This document shows, piece by piece, positions 44,601 to 54,025 of a stretch of 64,000 nucleotides of DNA; within the stretch, counting starts at the first letter, position 1, and every line of letters starts with the position of its first letter. Made by a program: the position numbers and the translations under genes. Under the pieces are notes generated by a model. That model was given only the letters and a program-made list of their open reading frames with translations. It was not told the DNA's origin and searched no databases. The stretch comes from PALSA-270 sp963770245. GTDB taxonomy: Bacteria > Acidobacteriota > Terriglobia > Terriglobales > Acidobacteriaceae. The stretch is from assembly GCA_963770245.1 (NCBI GenBank), contig CAVYOX010000013.1, positions 62,001 to 126,000 of the forward strand. The letters run 5' to 3'.

Positions 44601-44687
44601 TGGGGTGGCGGGATCATAAATCCTTACTCGGATCGGACCGATGCGCCCGACATGGGAGGAGAGATCCTGAAGCCGCCGACAAAGTAG
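44601..44687 (+). pseudogene. C-terminal fragment of an M61 peptidase gene
   Basis: The 28 codons before TAG 44687 (GGGIINPYSDRTDAPDMGGE then ILKPPTK) align without gaps to the last residues of the M61 peptidase ending at 43676 (GGIRNPHLERTAAPDVLGEI then LKPLTR), with about 16 of 27 positions identical. No homologous sequence is visible upstream, so only the 3' tip of a second copy or an ancient paralogue remains. Confidence 0.7.
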
Positions 44688-45058
44688 CGCCGAGCGCCCT
44701 CCTTGGCGCGACTCCCTCGAACCTTCCAGCCCGGACCTACCGGAAGGAGTTCCCTCCCCCGTTATCCAGGTTCGCCTGGTCGCAGCTTCCCCGCCAAATA
44801 GTTTCCTGGCTTTTCCTTTTCCACAGAAACACAAACATTCCTCTTGACGCATTCAGCAATTGACGACACAATTTGCTGCCTTGTCAGGGCAGACCGCACG
44901 TCTGGAGCCAGTTTCAGCGGGTACCAGTCTGAGGAGCCGATCTCCAGATACGACATTTCAGTGGGCTATGCCTTTTAGCTCGCATGGCGAAGCTGTAGCG
45001 CCATACGACTCGAGGTCCATCAAGATAACAAGATTGTCTTCGAACGAGGAGAATCGCA
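44688..45058. other. Intergenic, nothing recognised
   Basis: About 370 bases before the alpha/beta hydrolase gene. No coding signature on either strand; GAGGAGAATCGCA at the right end is the ribosome site of that gene. Confidence 0.4.
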
Positions 45059-46459
45059 ATGTGCAAAAACCGAAGACTGGGTCTTTTGGCGCTGGCAACG
45101 CTGTCTCTGCTTTTGATCTCCGGAACTGCGCAAGCGGCGGTCACGACTCAGGCCGGAACCTTGCCGGACGGCGCAACCTTCCTGGTCCAGGTGCCCTCGC
45201 CCTGGAACGGCACCCTGCTTCTATACAGCCACGGCTATGTCACGCCGGGCTCTCCGAACCCTGCCGCTGATGCTGGCGATCCAGTCACCCAGGCCTTCCT
45301 TCTCGCCAACGGTTTCGCCCTGGCTGGATCTTCCTACGCGCACACCGGTTGGGCGGTTCAGGAAGGGTTGCCGGATCAAATCGCGGTGCTCGATCTGTTT
45401 GACACTCTGGTCGGCAAGCCCTCCCGTACCATCGCTTGGGGCCACTCACTGGGTGGCATCATCACCGCTGGTCTAATCCAGCGATACCCCCATCGATTCG
45501 ACGCCGCGCTGCCGATGTGTGGAGTGTTGTCCGGAAGTGTCGCGAACTGGAACGCGGCCCTCGATGCGGCCTTCGCGTTTAAGAACCTTCTCGCCTTTGG
45601 GACTGCCCTGCAAGTGGTCGATATCACCGACCCTGACGCCAATTTCGCATTCGCCGAGTCAATCGCCGCCACAGCCCAGGCTACGCCGCAGGGACGGGCG
45701 CGGCTGGCGCTGGTTGCAGCTCTCGACGATCTTCCGGGTTGGTTCGATCCCGCCTCGCCCGAGCCGGCCAGCAATGACTTCGTTTCCCAGGAAGCCAATC
45801 AGTTCCTTTGGGCCTCCCAAACCGACATTGCCGCTGCTTTCGCCCTGCGCGCGGAAATCGAATTTCGCGCCGGTGGGAATGTGTCGTTCAACAGCGGAGT
45901 GGACTATCGCAAACAACTGGAAAAATCCGTCGATCGCCGCGAGGTGCGCGGCCTCTACAAACAGGCCGGCCTCGACCTGGATGCCGACCTCGACGTGTTG
46001 AATGATGCCGAGCGGATTCAGGCCAACCCCGCGTCGCTGAAATATTTCGAGCAAAATATTATTTTCGACGGGAACATTCACGTCCCGGTGTTGACTCTTC
46101 ATACGGAAGGGGACGGCTTTGTTGTCAACGAGAGCGAGAGCGCCTACAAAGATGTTGTGCGCGAGGCCGGCAATGGTGAGTTCTTGCGCGAAACGTTCGT
46201 GCATCGGGCGGGTCACTGTGAGTTTACTCCCGCCGAAACGGTCACTGCCCTGGGGAACCTGATTGAGCGACTGGATACGGGAAAATGGCCGGCGCTCGAC
46301 CCAGCCGACCTCAACAGCCAAGCTGCCGCGCTCGGTCCCTTGAACCTTGCCCCGCCGGCCTTTGATCTGTTCAAACCGGCCCCGTTTCTGCGGCCGTTTG
46401 ACACTGGCAATTTACGGTGCGAAGGGAAAGGAGGCGAGGGAGATCATTGCGACCAATAG
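45059..46459 (+). CDS. Secreted alpha/beta-fold hydrolase
   Basis: 466 residues, ATG 45059 behind GAGGAG. Residues 1-26 are a signal peptide (LGLLALATLSLLLISGTAQA). Alpha/beta-hydrolase features: oxyanion region LLLYSHGYVTPG, nucleophile elbow AWGHSLGGIITAGL with Ser near residue 129, acidic region LTLHTEGDGFVVNESE, and a His in HRAGHCEFTPAE. The large lid-like middle part (about 180-320) is helical. Probable esterase or peptidase acting outside the cytoplasm; substrate unknown. Fifty or so C-terminal residues extend beyond the fold. Confidence 0.8.
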   Translation: MCKNRRLGLLALATLSLLLISGTAQAAVTTQAGTLPDGATFLVQVPSPWNGTLLLYSHGYVTPGSPNPAADAGDPVTQAFLLANGFALAGSSYAHTGWAVQEGLPDQIAVLDLFDTLVGKPSRTIAWGHSLGGIITAGLIQRYPHRFDAALPMCGVLSGSVANWNAALDAAFAFKNLLAFGTALQVVDITDPDANFAFAESIAATAQATPQGRARLALVAALDDLPGWFDPASPEPASNDFVSQEANQFLWASQTDIAAAFALRAEIEFRAGGNVSFNSGVDYRKQLEKSVDRREVRGLYKQAGLDLDADLDVLNDAERIQANPASLKYFEQNIIFDGNIHVPVLTLHTEGDGFVVNESESAYKDVVREAGNGEFLRETFVHRAGHCEFTPAETVTALGNLIERLDTGKWPALDPADLNSQAAALGPLNLAPPAFDLFKPAPFLRPFDTGNLRCEGKGGEGDHCDQ

Positions 46460-46528
46460 TCGCAAGGCCCCGCGAACATGGGTTGGCTCTAACGTCCATT
46501 GATCCGACAGTCCCGACAAACATCACCC

Positions 46529-46560
46529 CCAGTTCTGCCGACTCAGCAGAATTGAACTGG
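46529..46560. terminator. Possible hairpin between convergent genes
   Basis: CCAGTTCTGC ... GCAGAA ... GAACTGG: nested inverted repeats (TTCTGC/GCAGAA around a 7-base loop, and CCAGTTC/GAACTGG at the edges) located between the stops of the two convergent alpha/beta hydrolase genes. No T-tract follows. Confidence 0.35.
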
Positions 46561-46678
46561 CACAGAGCTAATGCGCAATCCGGGAAGATCGGGCTTAGGA
46601 TCCGCGATGGCCGTAATCGTCTCGGGATAGGCGTAGAGCTTCAACTGCTCCTCATCCACCCAGTCCATACGGAGTCGT

Positions 46679-47356
46679 TCACTTGGCGGAGAGAAAGCGG
46701 AGGATCTCGCGCATCACGCGGTCCCCTTGATCGGTTTGGAACAGATACTGAGCGTGGGCAGAGCCATCCAGAATGATCAGCTCTTTTGGTCGGGGAGCTT
46801 TCTCGTATTGCTCATGAATCCTCGGAAGACGTGGCCCATCGCCGCTGGCATCGTCGCGTGCCACGATGAACAGAGTGGATGACTGCAGCTTGTCGGCGGG
46901 ACCGTTCGGCGCGGCGCCGAGCAATACCAAGCGGTCGATCTCGCCCGGACGCGAAGCGATCGAGGCATCGCCAGCGGCCCCTCCTCCCATGCTGGCCCCG
47001 ACTACCGAGACGCTCTTCGCGCCCGTCTTTCGCAGATAGCGGACAGCAGCCAGAACATCCAGGTGAAGCGGCGCACTCATGGGGTCGGACTGGCCCGGGC
47101 CCCGCGATTGACCGTAGCCGCGGAAGTCGAGCGCCAACACTCGAAATTCTGCAGCTGCGAGGGTTCGAGCCTGTTTTTCCCAGCTCTCCTTGTTGAAACG
47201 ACCACCGTGGGCCAGCACGACACCTCGGTCGCCTTGCCCGTAAATATCTGCGTAGACAAGCCCTCCGTCCTCGGTTGGAAAGGACACGGTCTTTTGTGCG
47301 GAGGCGTCCGCCGAAAGCAACAACGCTACCATCACGGGAACGAGGATGCGCACCAT
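46679..47356 (-). CDS. Secreted alpha/beta hydrolase
   Basis: 225 residues. Residues 1-20 form a signal peptide (ILVPVMVALLLSADASAQ). The fold is compact: GVVLAHGGRFNKESW (oxyanion), LALDFRGYGQSRGPG, nucleophile VVGASMGGGAAGD near residue 122, LFIVARDDASGDG (acid) and ILDGSAHAQYLF (His), so the triad Ser-Asp-His is complete. Likely a small esterase or dienelactone-hydrolase relative. Start ATG 47356 has no strong ribosome site. It converges with the 45059-46459 hydrolase; no operon partner. Confidence 0.8.
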   Translation of the reverse strand: MVRILVPVMVALLLSADASAQKTVSFPTEDGGLVYADIYGQGDRGVVLAHGGRFNKESWEKQARTLAAAEFRVLALDFRGYGQSRGPGQSDPMSAPLHLDVLAAVRYLRKTGAKSVSVVGASMGGGAAGDASIASRPGEIDRLVLLGAAPNGPADKLQSSTLFIVARDDASGDGPRLPRIHEQYEKAPRPKELIILDGSAHAQYLFQTDQGDRVMREILRFLSAK

Positions 47357-47646
47357 GGAAATGTATCACCGCTCGGCGAATGCGCGCCTAGGCGCCGTAC
47401 TACAATCGGGTTCTGCCGGACTTCCGCAAACGATCCTCGAGCAGCCAACCGATCGCATTCCGGGTGGATGGCTTTGAATGCCAAATCCCTGGAGGAGCCT
47501 TGGTGATCGTCCTCTGCATCAACTTCGGTTGAGTTCGGCCTTTTTTGCTCCCACCTGGTCTTCACTCGACCCAGGCTTCAAATCACTCAGGTCCTGGGGC
47601 TGAGGAACCCAAAGGAGGCACATTTTCCATCCGCTCGGTCGTTGTC

Positions 47647-48090
47647 CTATTCCTCTCGCAACGTCTGTGCCGGATCGATTGCAATTCGCAGAATGGGCAC
47701 GATGGTAACAATGAGCGTTACCGATGCGAGCATCACGATGACCGTGAGGATTGTGGGCGCGTCATAGACGCCGACTCCATAGAGCACACTGTGCATCGCC
47801 CGCAACGCTCCTGCACAGAGCATCAGCCCGAGGAGGATTCCCAGGGCCGAGGCGCGTACTCCTGGCGCTCCGATATGGATCATGCTTGACGAATGGTGGC
47901 GCCCAGAGCGATGCGGATGCCGATTTCACGCGTTTTCTGCGCTACCATATTTGCCACCAGGGCGAAGATTCCGACAGCACTCAGCAGCAGAGCCAGCGCC
48001 GCCATAGCGCTCAGCAGTGCCACCTCGAGACGCTGTGTCGCCAGAGTTTTCGCCATCAGGTCGCGTATCCTGTAAAAACCCGAGCGCGGG
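47647..48090 (-). pseudogene. C-terminal remnant of an ADOP permease
   Basis: The second FtsX unit of an ADOP permease is recognisable: LATQRLEVALLSAMAALALL, AQKTREIGIRIALGATIRQA then TGA, and one base back the frame resumes with VRASALGILLGLMLCAGALR, ending VPILRIAIDPAQTLREE. The frame is broken at 47880, and everything upstream of the last 150 residues is gone. The truncated end lies about 440 bases from the start of the GC-rich kinase/cyclase operon. Confidence 0.85.
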
Positions 48091-48529
48091 AAGTATTTGT
48101 CTTGACATCCCGTTTTATAGAACGGGTTCGAGAAGTCCAATTTTGGGCCTTGGGATTTTCACGTAACCGGCGAAGAGGCTCTGCAGTCAAGAGCTTGGAT
48201 GGAGGGTTGAAAACTGAAACAGTCAGACATGAATTACCGGTCGCCCGGGAGGCCAAAATGGAAATCCCGGCTTAGAGGGCTCCCTCTCAACACAATTTTC
48301 GCGAAAATGCCGTGCCGTATGGCGTTATATTTCTTCATCAGATCTTCCCTATCTCGCTCGGCAGCGAGAGATTTTTGCTCCAACCCATCGTGCTGAGCAG
48401 CGCTGGACTTGTCGGTTAATGTCGGCTATCGTCCTCGGAGCACGTGGTGCTGGCGCCAAGGTGCGCCCATGTTTGCGGTCACCGCCGCGCGGCAATGGGG
48501 CGCGGGCACATCATGAGGAGCGGGGGATC
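48091..48529. other. Intergenic, left border of the GC-rich block
   Basis: No gene seen. Base composition is ordinary up to about 48400 and becomes clearly GC-richer after that. The kinase/cyclase frame is open from 48419, but the region before GTG 48530 lacks kinase homology. Not recognised as an integration site. Confidence 0.4.
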
Positions 48530-51500
48530 GTGATCGAACTGGCAGGTTACGAGATCACCGAGACGTTGTACGACGGCCGCACCACTGCCGTTTATCGCGC
48601 AACGGGCCCTCTTGGGGAATCGGTGCTCAAGTGCCTCGTTGCGCCCTACCCCACCGCACACCAGATCGACGCGTACCGGTCGGAGTTCGCGATCCTGTCG
48701 CGCATCGAGTCGCCGGGCATCCTGCGCGCGCGCGAGCTGCGTGAGGTCGGCAACGGCCTCGTTCTCGTCACCGAGTCCGTGGCCGTCCCGACATTGCGCG
48801 ATGCGATCAGGCGCGGCCCGATGCCGGTGAAGAAGTTTCTCGACTTCGCGCGCCGGCTCGTCGCCACGGTGGGCGACGTGCACGCCGCCGGCGTGATTCA
48901 CAAGGACATCAACCCCGACAACATCCTCTACGATCCGAACGGCACCGTCGTCCGGCTCATCGACTTCGACATCGCGACCGAGCTCCCGCTCGAACACGTG
49001 GAACTCGCCGAGGTGACGCAACTGGGGGGAAGTCTCCCGTACGTGTCGCCCGAGCAGACCGGCCGCGTCAATCGTCCGCTGGATTCCCGCACGGACCTCT
49101 ATTCGCTCGGCGCGACGTTCTACGAGGCGCTCACGGGCAAGCCGCCCTTCGAATCGGATCATCCGATGGGGATCCTGCACGGTCACATCGCGCGGAGCCC
49201 CCGGCCGCTGACCGAGCTCGTACCGATGCCGCCGGTGCTGTCGGCGATCGTTCTCAAGCTCCTGGCCAAGGACGCGAGCGAACGCTACCAGAGTTGCGCC
49301 GGGCTGTTGATCGACCTGGGCGAGTGCGACCGCCAGTTGCGCGAGACGTACACCGTAGCGGACTTCCCGCTCGCGCGGCGCGACCAGTTCACGCGTTTCG
49401 AGATGCCCACCAAGCTGTACGGCCGCGACGACGAGCTTCAAGTGCTGCTCGACGGGTTCGACCGCGTGTGCACCGGGCAGACGGGCGTGCTGGTCGTGGA
49501 GGGCTATTCGGGCATCGGCAAGTCGTCGCTTGTGAACGCCGTGCATCGTCCGCTCGTGCGCGAGCGTGGTCGCTTCATCGAGGGGAAGTTCGACCTCTAC
49601 CGCCGCGACAAGCCGCTCAGCGCCATCGTTGAGGCATTCCGCGCGCTGGTCGTGCAGCTGCTCGTCGAAGGCGACATGGAGCACTGGAAGCGCGAGATCG
49701 AACTCGCGCTCGGCGGGAACGTCGGGGTCATCGCGCAGGAAATTCCGGAGCTCGCGCACATCGTCGGCAAGGTGGCGCCGCCACCCGAGGTCGGCGCGAT
49801 GGAGGCACGCAACCGCCTGCATCTGGCGTTCCAGCGGCTCGTCTCCACGATCGCGCGCCGGCAATCACCGCTCGTCATCTTCATTGATGACCTGCAGTGG
49901 GCCGACCAGGCGTCATTGCAGCTCATGCAGGCGATCCTGACAAATCCCGAAAGCGGCTACCTCTATTTCCTCGGGTGCTACCGGGGCAACGAGGTGGGCG
50001 CGGACCACCCGCTGCTCAGCACACTCGACGCCATCCGGATGGTGCACACGGTGCAGTGCGTGTCCCTCCCTCCGCTGAAGCGTGAACATCTGCAGGCGCT
50101 CGTCATGGACGCATTCGGCGCGCGAAAGGAGGAGGCTGCCGAGTTGGCTGACGTGCTCCTCGAGAAGACGGCGGGCAACCCGTTCTTCGTCGGCGAATTC
50201 CTCCGGGCGCTCAACCGCACAAAGCTCTTCGTGCATGACGCAGGTCGCGGTGATTGGGTGTGGGACGCGACACACATCCGCGAACAGGGGCCCACGGAAA
50301 ACGTCTCCGAGTTGATGAGCATGCGGCTTGGACGGCTCCCGGCCTCCACGCAAGAGGCGTTGGCGGTTGCGGCGGGACTCGGCAACCAGTGCGAGGAGGC
50401 GACCCTCGCGGCCGTCCTCGGCACCGGCGCCCGCGATGTCCAGCGGCGTCTGGCGCCGGCCATCGAGGAAGGCGTATTGCAGCGGACGAGCGCGACCGCC
50501 GGCCGCGCGTCACGCTACCGGTTCCTGCACGATCGCGTTCAGCAGGCCGCCTACGCGCTGGTCCCCGAGGCGGAGCGGCCGGCGCTGCACCTCAAGGTCG
50601 GGAGGCTCCTGCTCGCACAGTTCGAGGGCGAGGCGCGCGATGCGCGGCTGTTCGACATCGTGGATCACATCAACGCGGGGCGCGCGGGACTGGCCGAGAT
50701 CGCCGATCTCACGCAGCTCGCCAGGCTGAACCTGCAGGCAGGACAGCGCGCGAAGGTGTCTGCCGCGTTCGGGCCCGCGCTGCGTTACCTCACGATCGGG
50801 ATCGAGGCGCTCGGCGACGACCGCTGGAACGACGAACCCGACCTCACGCGTTCACTCTGGCTGGATCGCGGCGAAGCCGAGTTCCTAAACGGCAATCACG
50901 AGGAGTCCGGGCGTTACTTGCGCGAATTCACCGCCAGGGCGAGAACCCCCGTCGAAGCGATGAAGGCGTACTCCATCCTCATCGCATCGCACAACGCTCG
51001 CGGCCGGTTCGTGGATTCGATCGGCATCGGCCTCGAGGCGCTCGCGTTGCTGGGCATCGAGCTTCCGAGCGATCCCGCCGAGATCGGCCGCGTGACCGGC
51101 GAGGAGCTGGGCCTGCTGCGGGAGCGGCTCGCCCAGCGGTCCATCGAAAGTCTGATCGACTTGCCACCGATGAAGGACCCGAAGCTGATCGAAGCCATCC
51201 GCATTCTGGTCTACCTCACGTCGACGGCATACATCGGCCACCCGCAAATCTATCCGCTGATTGTCGCGAAGCAGGTCAATCTCTCGATCGAACACGGGAA
51301 CGCACCGCAGTCGGCCGTGTCGTATTCGTCGTACGCGGTGCTGAATTCGCCGGGCGGCCTCAGCGACCTGGACACGAGCTACCGGTTCGGCGAACTCGCC
51401 CTCGCGATGCTCGACCGCGAAGGAAAGTCGGAGAACGTCACGAACATCAACTTCGTTTTCGGCACGTTCGTGAGCCACTGGAGGAATCATCTCTCCTCGA

Positions 51501-53986
51501 GCATCCCCTACCTGGCCACGGCGTGCGTGGCCTCGCTCGAGATGGGAGATTTCGAGTACGTGAAGTACTCCGCCACGTTCGAGGCATTCTATTCGGTGCT
51601 CCTGTGGCGGGATCTGGCCGCCGTGCGTGAGCATTGCGATCGTCGTCGGCTGATGCTGCAGAAGGTCGGGTTGGAGGGCGTGTCGGGCGCGTTCATGCTC
51701 GCGCGTCAGGTGGCGTTCACGCTTTCGGGCGAGACCGAAACAGAGCGGCTCAGTGGCGCCGACTTCGACGAGGAAGCGGCGCACGCGGCGTGGCTACAGC
51801 ACCACGACTTCCTGTCGCTCTCGTGCCTCGCCACGTCGCGGCTCATCGTCGCGAGCCTCTATCGACGGCCCGACGCCGTCTCGCGCGTGGACGACGCGCG
51901 GCCGTTCCTTGTGGCGAACACGGGAATGTTCCTGCTCGCGGAGTTTCACCTCGCGGCGGCGTTGGCGTTCACCGACGCGGCCCGCGGGACCGCGGCGGAC
52001 GTTGCGCTCGGCCACGTGGCCAGGGCAAAGGAAAGTCTCGCCCTGCTCGAAGCCTGGGCGGCCCAGAGCCCCGTGAACTTCAGGCACCGCGTGCTGCTCG
52101 TCCGTGCGGAGATCTTCGCGCTCGGTCACAACCAGTCGACCGTTAGCGTGGCCGACGTCATCCGTCTGTACGAGGAGGCGGCGGAGACGGCCCGCCGGGG
52201 CGGGTTCCTGTTGCACGAGGGCATCGCGTACGAACGCGCAGCCGACTTCTGCGAACAGGTGGGTCTCCCACGGTTTGCCCGGACGCTCCTCGACGATGCG
52301 ATCTATGCCTTCGAGCGACTCGCCGCGCACCCGAAGGCCGACCTGCTGCGCCGCCGACGCGGCGAGGGCATGCTTGAAGCGCACATCGAACGCGCCACGC
52401 GCCGCAGTACCACGAAGATGCCGACGATTCGCAGGTTCGACTCGGACAGCCTGTTGCGCGCCGGGCACGCGATCTCGGAAGCGATCCGGATGGACGTGCT
52501 CCTCGCGGAGCTGATGAAGATCCTCATCGAGACCGCGGGCGCCGATCGCGGCGCGCTCATTCGCGTGACGCCGGCCGGACTTCGTGTGGCCGCAACGCGC
52601 GACGCGGAGACCGATTACGTGCAGCGATCGGACGTCGATCTGGAAGCCGTCGCCTGGGTGCCCGTGGCCGTCGTCCGTTACGCCCTGCACACAACGCAAC
52701 CCGTCGTGCTGCGCGACGCGCGCACCGAAGGCCCGTTCCAGGAAGACGCGGCCATCCGCGCGGGCGACGCGCGGTCCGTACTCTGCATTCCGATCGTGTA
52801 CCGCGGCAAGGTGGAGAGCATACTCTACCTGAGGAACGGGCTGGCGTCTGGTGTGTTCACGCAGGATCGCATCGACGGCATCTCGCTGCTGACGGGGCAG
52901 ATCGCCGTGTCGCTCAAGAACGCCGAACTCTACGAGCAGCTCGAGGAGCGCGTGAAGGAGCGCACGCAGCAGCTCGAAGTTCGCAACAGGCTCATTCGCC
53001 AGGCGTTCGGCCGCTACCTGAGCGATGACGTGGCGGCCAAGCTGCTCGAATCGCCGGAGGGCCTGTCGCTGGTCGGCGAACGACGCGAGGTGACGCTGCT
53101 CATGGCGGATCTCCGGGGTTTCACCCCGCTCACGGACCGGCTGCCGCCGGAAAACATCGTGAGCATCGTCAACAATTTCCTCGGGGAGATGACCGACGTC
53201 ATCTTCCGGCATCAAGGGACGATCAACGAGTTCATCGGCGACGCGATCCTCGCGATCTTCGGTGCGCCGCAGCGGCTGAGCGACCACGCGGAGCGCGCCG
53301 TGGCTTGCGCGGTGGAAATGCAGGTGGCCATGGACCACGTGAGCGCGCGGAACCGGAAGCTCGGCCTGCCGCCGGTCGAGATGGGTGTGAGCCTCCACTC
53401 CGGCGAGGTCGTGGTGGGCAACGTGGGATCCGAGAAACGTGCCAAGTACGGCGTGGTGGGACGCGCGGTCAACGTGACGGCGCGCATCGAGTCGTACTCC
53501 GTGGGCGGACAAGTCCTCGCCTCGGAGCATACGCTCCGCCAGGTGAGGTCGCCCGTCACGACGGTGCGCGAATTCGAGATCCATCCAAAAGGCATCGGCG
53601 AGCCGCTGAAGGTGTTCGAGGTCACTGGGATCGGCGGTTCACACGCGCTCGCCATTCCCGAACGGGCGGCGGTCGTGGCACCGCTCAGGGCCCCCGTGGC
53701 GATCGGCGTCGAGGTGCTGCAGGGGAAGGCCGCCGGTCAGGGATTCCGCGCCGCGCAGCTGACTGCGCTCTCGAACTCGTCCGCAACGCTGAGCAGCACC
53801 GATGGATGGGTGGTGTTCGACAACCTCCGCATCCGACTCCCGGCGGATGGCGCCGCTCCGACCGATGTCTTCGCCAAGGTCATGTCTGTCGGTCCGGGCG
53901 GGACGTTCTCCGTTCGCTTCACCTCGATTCCGCCGGAGGCGCAGGAATGGATGGAGGGCGTGCTTGACGGCGCCGCCGGTTCGTAG
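48530..53986 (+). CDS. Ser/Thr kinase - AAA ATPase - GAF - class III nucleotide cyclase fusion
   Basis: 1,818 residues from GTG 48530, which follows GAGGAG and GGGG and begins directly with the kinase fold; the frame is open to 48419 without homology. Residues 5-265: kinase, with Lys in VLKCLVAPY, catalytic loop HKDINPDNILY near 122, DFD in place of DFG near 145 and VSPEQTGRVNR. About 300-560: AAA/STAND-like ATPase, Walker A VVEGYSGIGKSSLVNAVH near 324, Walker B LVIFIDDLQWAD near 448. About 600-1290: helical TPR-like region. 1305-1465: GAF (ALIRVTPAGLRVAATRD). A coiled coil follows, then the cyclase at about 1515-1700 (LLMADLRGFTPLTDRLP, FIGDAILAIFGAPQ, RAVNVTARIES). The last 100 residues may be PilZ-like. 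A soluble signalling hub, likely making a cyclic nucleotide. Confidence 0.88.
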   Translation: MIELAGYEITETLYDGRTTAVYRATGPLGESVLKCLVAPYPTAHQIDAYRSEFAILSRIESPGILRARELREVGNGLVLVTESVAVPTLRDAIRRGPMPVKKFLDFARRLVATVGDVHAAGVIHKDINPDNILYDPNGTVVRLIDFDIATELPLEHVELAEVTQLGGSLPYVSPEQTGRVNRPLDSRTDLYSLGATFYEALTGKPPFESDHPMGILHGHIARSPRPLTELVPMPPVLSAIVLKLLAKDASERYQSCAGLLIDLGECDRQLRETYTVADFPLARRDQFTRFEMPTKLYGRDDELQVLLDGFDRVCTGQTGVLVVEGYSGIGKSSLVNAVHRPLVRERGRFIEGKFDLYRRDKPLSAIVEAFRALVVQLLVEGDMEHWKREIELALGGNVGVIAQEIPELAHIVGKVAPPPEVGAMEARNRLHLAFQRLVSTIARRQSPLVIFIDDLQWADQASLQLMQAILTNPESGYLYFLGCYRGNEVGADHPLLSTLDAIRMVHTVQCVSLPPLKREHLQALVMDAFGARKEEAAELADVLLEKTAGNPFFVGEFLRALNRTKLFVHDAGRGDWVWDATHIREQGPTENVSELMSMRLGRLPASTQEALAVAAGLGNQCEEATLAAVLGTGARDVQRRLAPAIEEGVLQRTSATAGRASRYRFLHDRVQQAAYALVPEAERPALHLKVGRLLLAQFEGEARDARLFDIVDHINAGRAGLAEIADLTQLARLNLQAGQRAKVSAAFGPALRYLTIGIEALGDDRWNDEPDLTRSLWLDRGEAEFLNGNHEESGRYLREFTARARTPVEAMKAYSILIASHNARGRFVDSIGIGLEALALLGIELPSDPAEIGRVTGEELGLLRERLAQRSIESLIDLPPMKDPKLIEAIRILVYLTSTAYIGHPQIYPLIVAKQVNLSIEHGNAPQSAVSYSSYAVLNSPGGLSDLDTSYRFGELALAMLDREGKSENVTNINFVFGTFVSHWRNHLSSSIPYLATACVASLEMGDFEYVKYSATFEAFYSVLLWRDLAAVREHCDRRRLMLQKVGLEGVSGAFMLARQVAFTLSGETETERLSGADFDEEAAHAAWLQHHDFLSLSCLATSRLIVASLYRRPDAVSRVDDARPFLVANTGMFLLAEFHLAAALAFTDAARGTAADVALGHVARAKESLALLEAWAAQSPVNFRHRVLLVRAEIFALGHNQSTVSVADVIRLYEEAAETARRGGFLLHEGIAYERAADFCEQVGLPRFARTLLDDAIYAFERLAAHPKADLLRRRRGEGMLEAHIERATRRSTTKMPTIRRFDSDSLLRAGHAISEAIRMDVLLAELMKILIETAGADRGALIRVTPAGLRVAATRDAETDYVQRSDVDLEAVAWVPVAVVRYALHTTQPVVLRDARTEGPFQEDAAIRAGDARSVLCIPIVYRGKVESILYLRNGLASGVFTQDRIDGISLLTGQIAVSLKNAELYEQLEERVKERTQQLEVRNRLIRQAFGRYLSDDVAAKLLESPEGLSLVGERREVTLLMADLRGFTPLTDRLPPENIVSIVNNFLGEMTDVIFRHQGTINEFIGDAILAIFGAPQRLSDHAERAVACAVEMQVAMDHVSARNRKLGLPPVEMGVSLHSGEVVVGNVGSEKRAKYGVVGRAVNVTARIESYSVGGQVLASEHTLRQVRSPVTTVREFEIHPKGIGEPLKVFEVTGIGGSHALAIPERAAVVAPLRAPVAIGVEVLQGKAAGQGFRAAQLTALSNSSATLSSTDGWVVFDNLRIRLPADGAAPTDVFAKVMSVGPGGTFSVRFTSIPPEAQEWMEGVLDGAAGS

Positions 53987-54025
53987 TAGATTCCCTGGTC
54001 ATCCCTAGCCCTGCGAGGCACGCTC

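Noticed and set aside
48479..49864. Long minus-strand frame (461 residues) opposite the kinase gene
   Set aside because: Composition is Arg/His/Gly-rich with no family motif; it is the shadow of the GC-rich kinase coding strand.
51794..53584. 596-residue minus-strand frame opposite the GAF/cyclase part
   Set aside because: His/Arg/Val-rich shadow typical of GC-rich DNA; the plus strand has clear domain motifs throughout.
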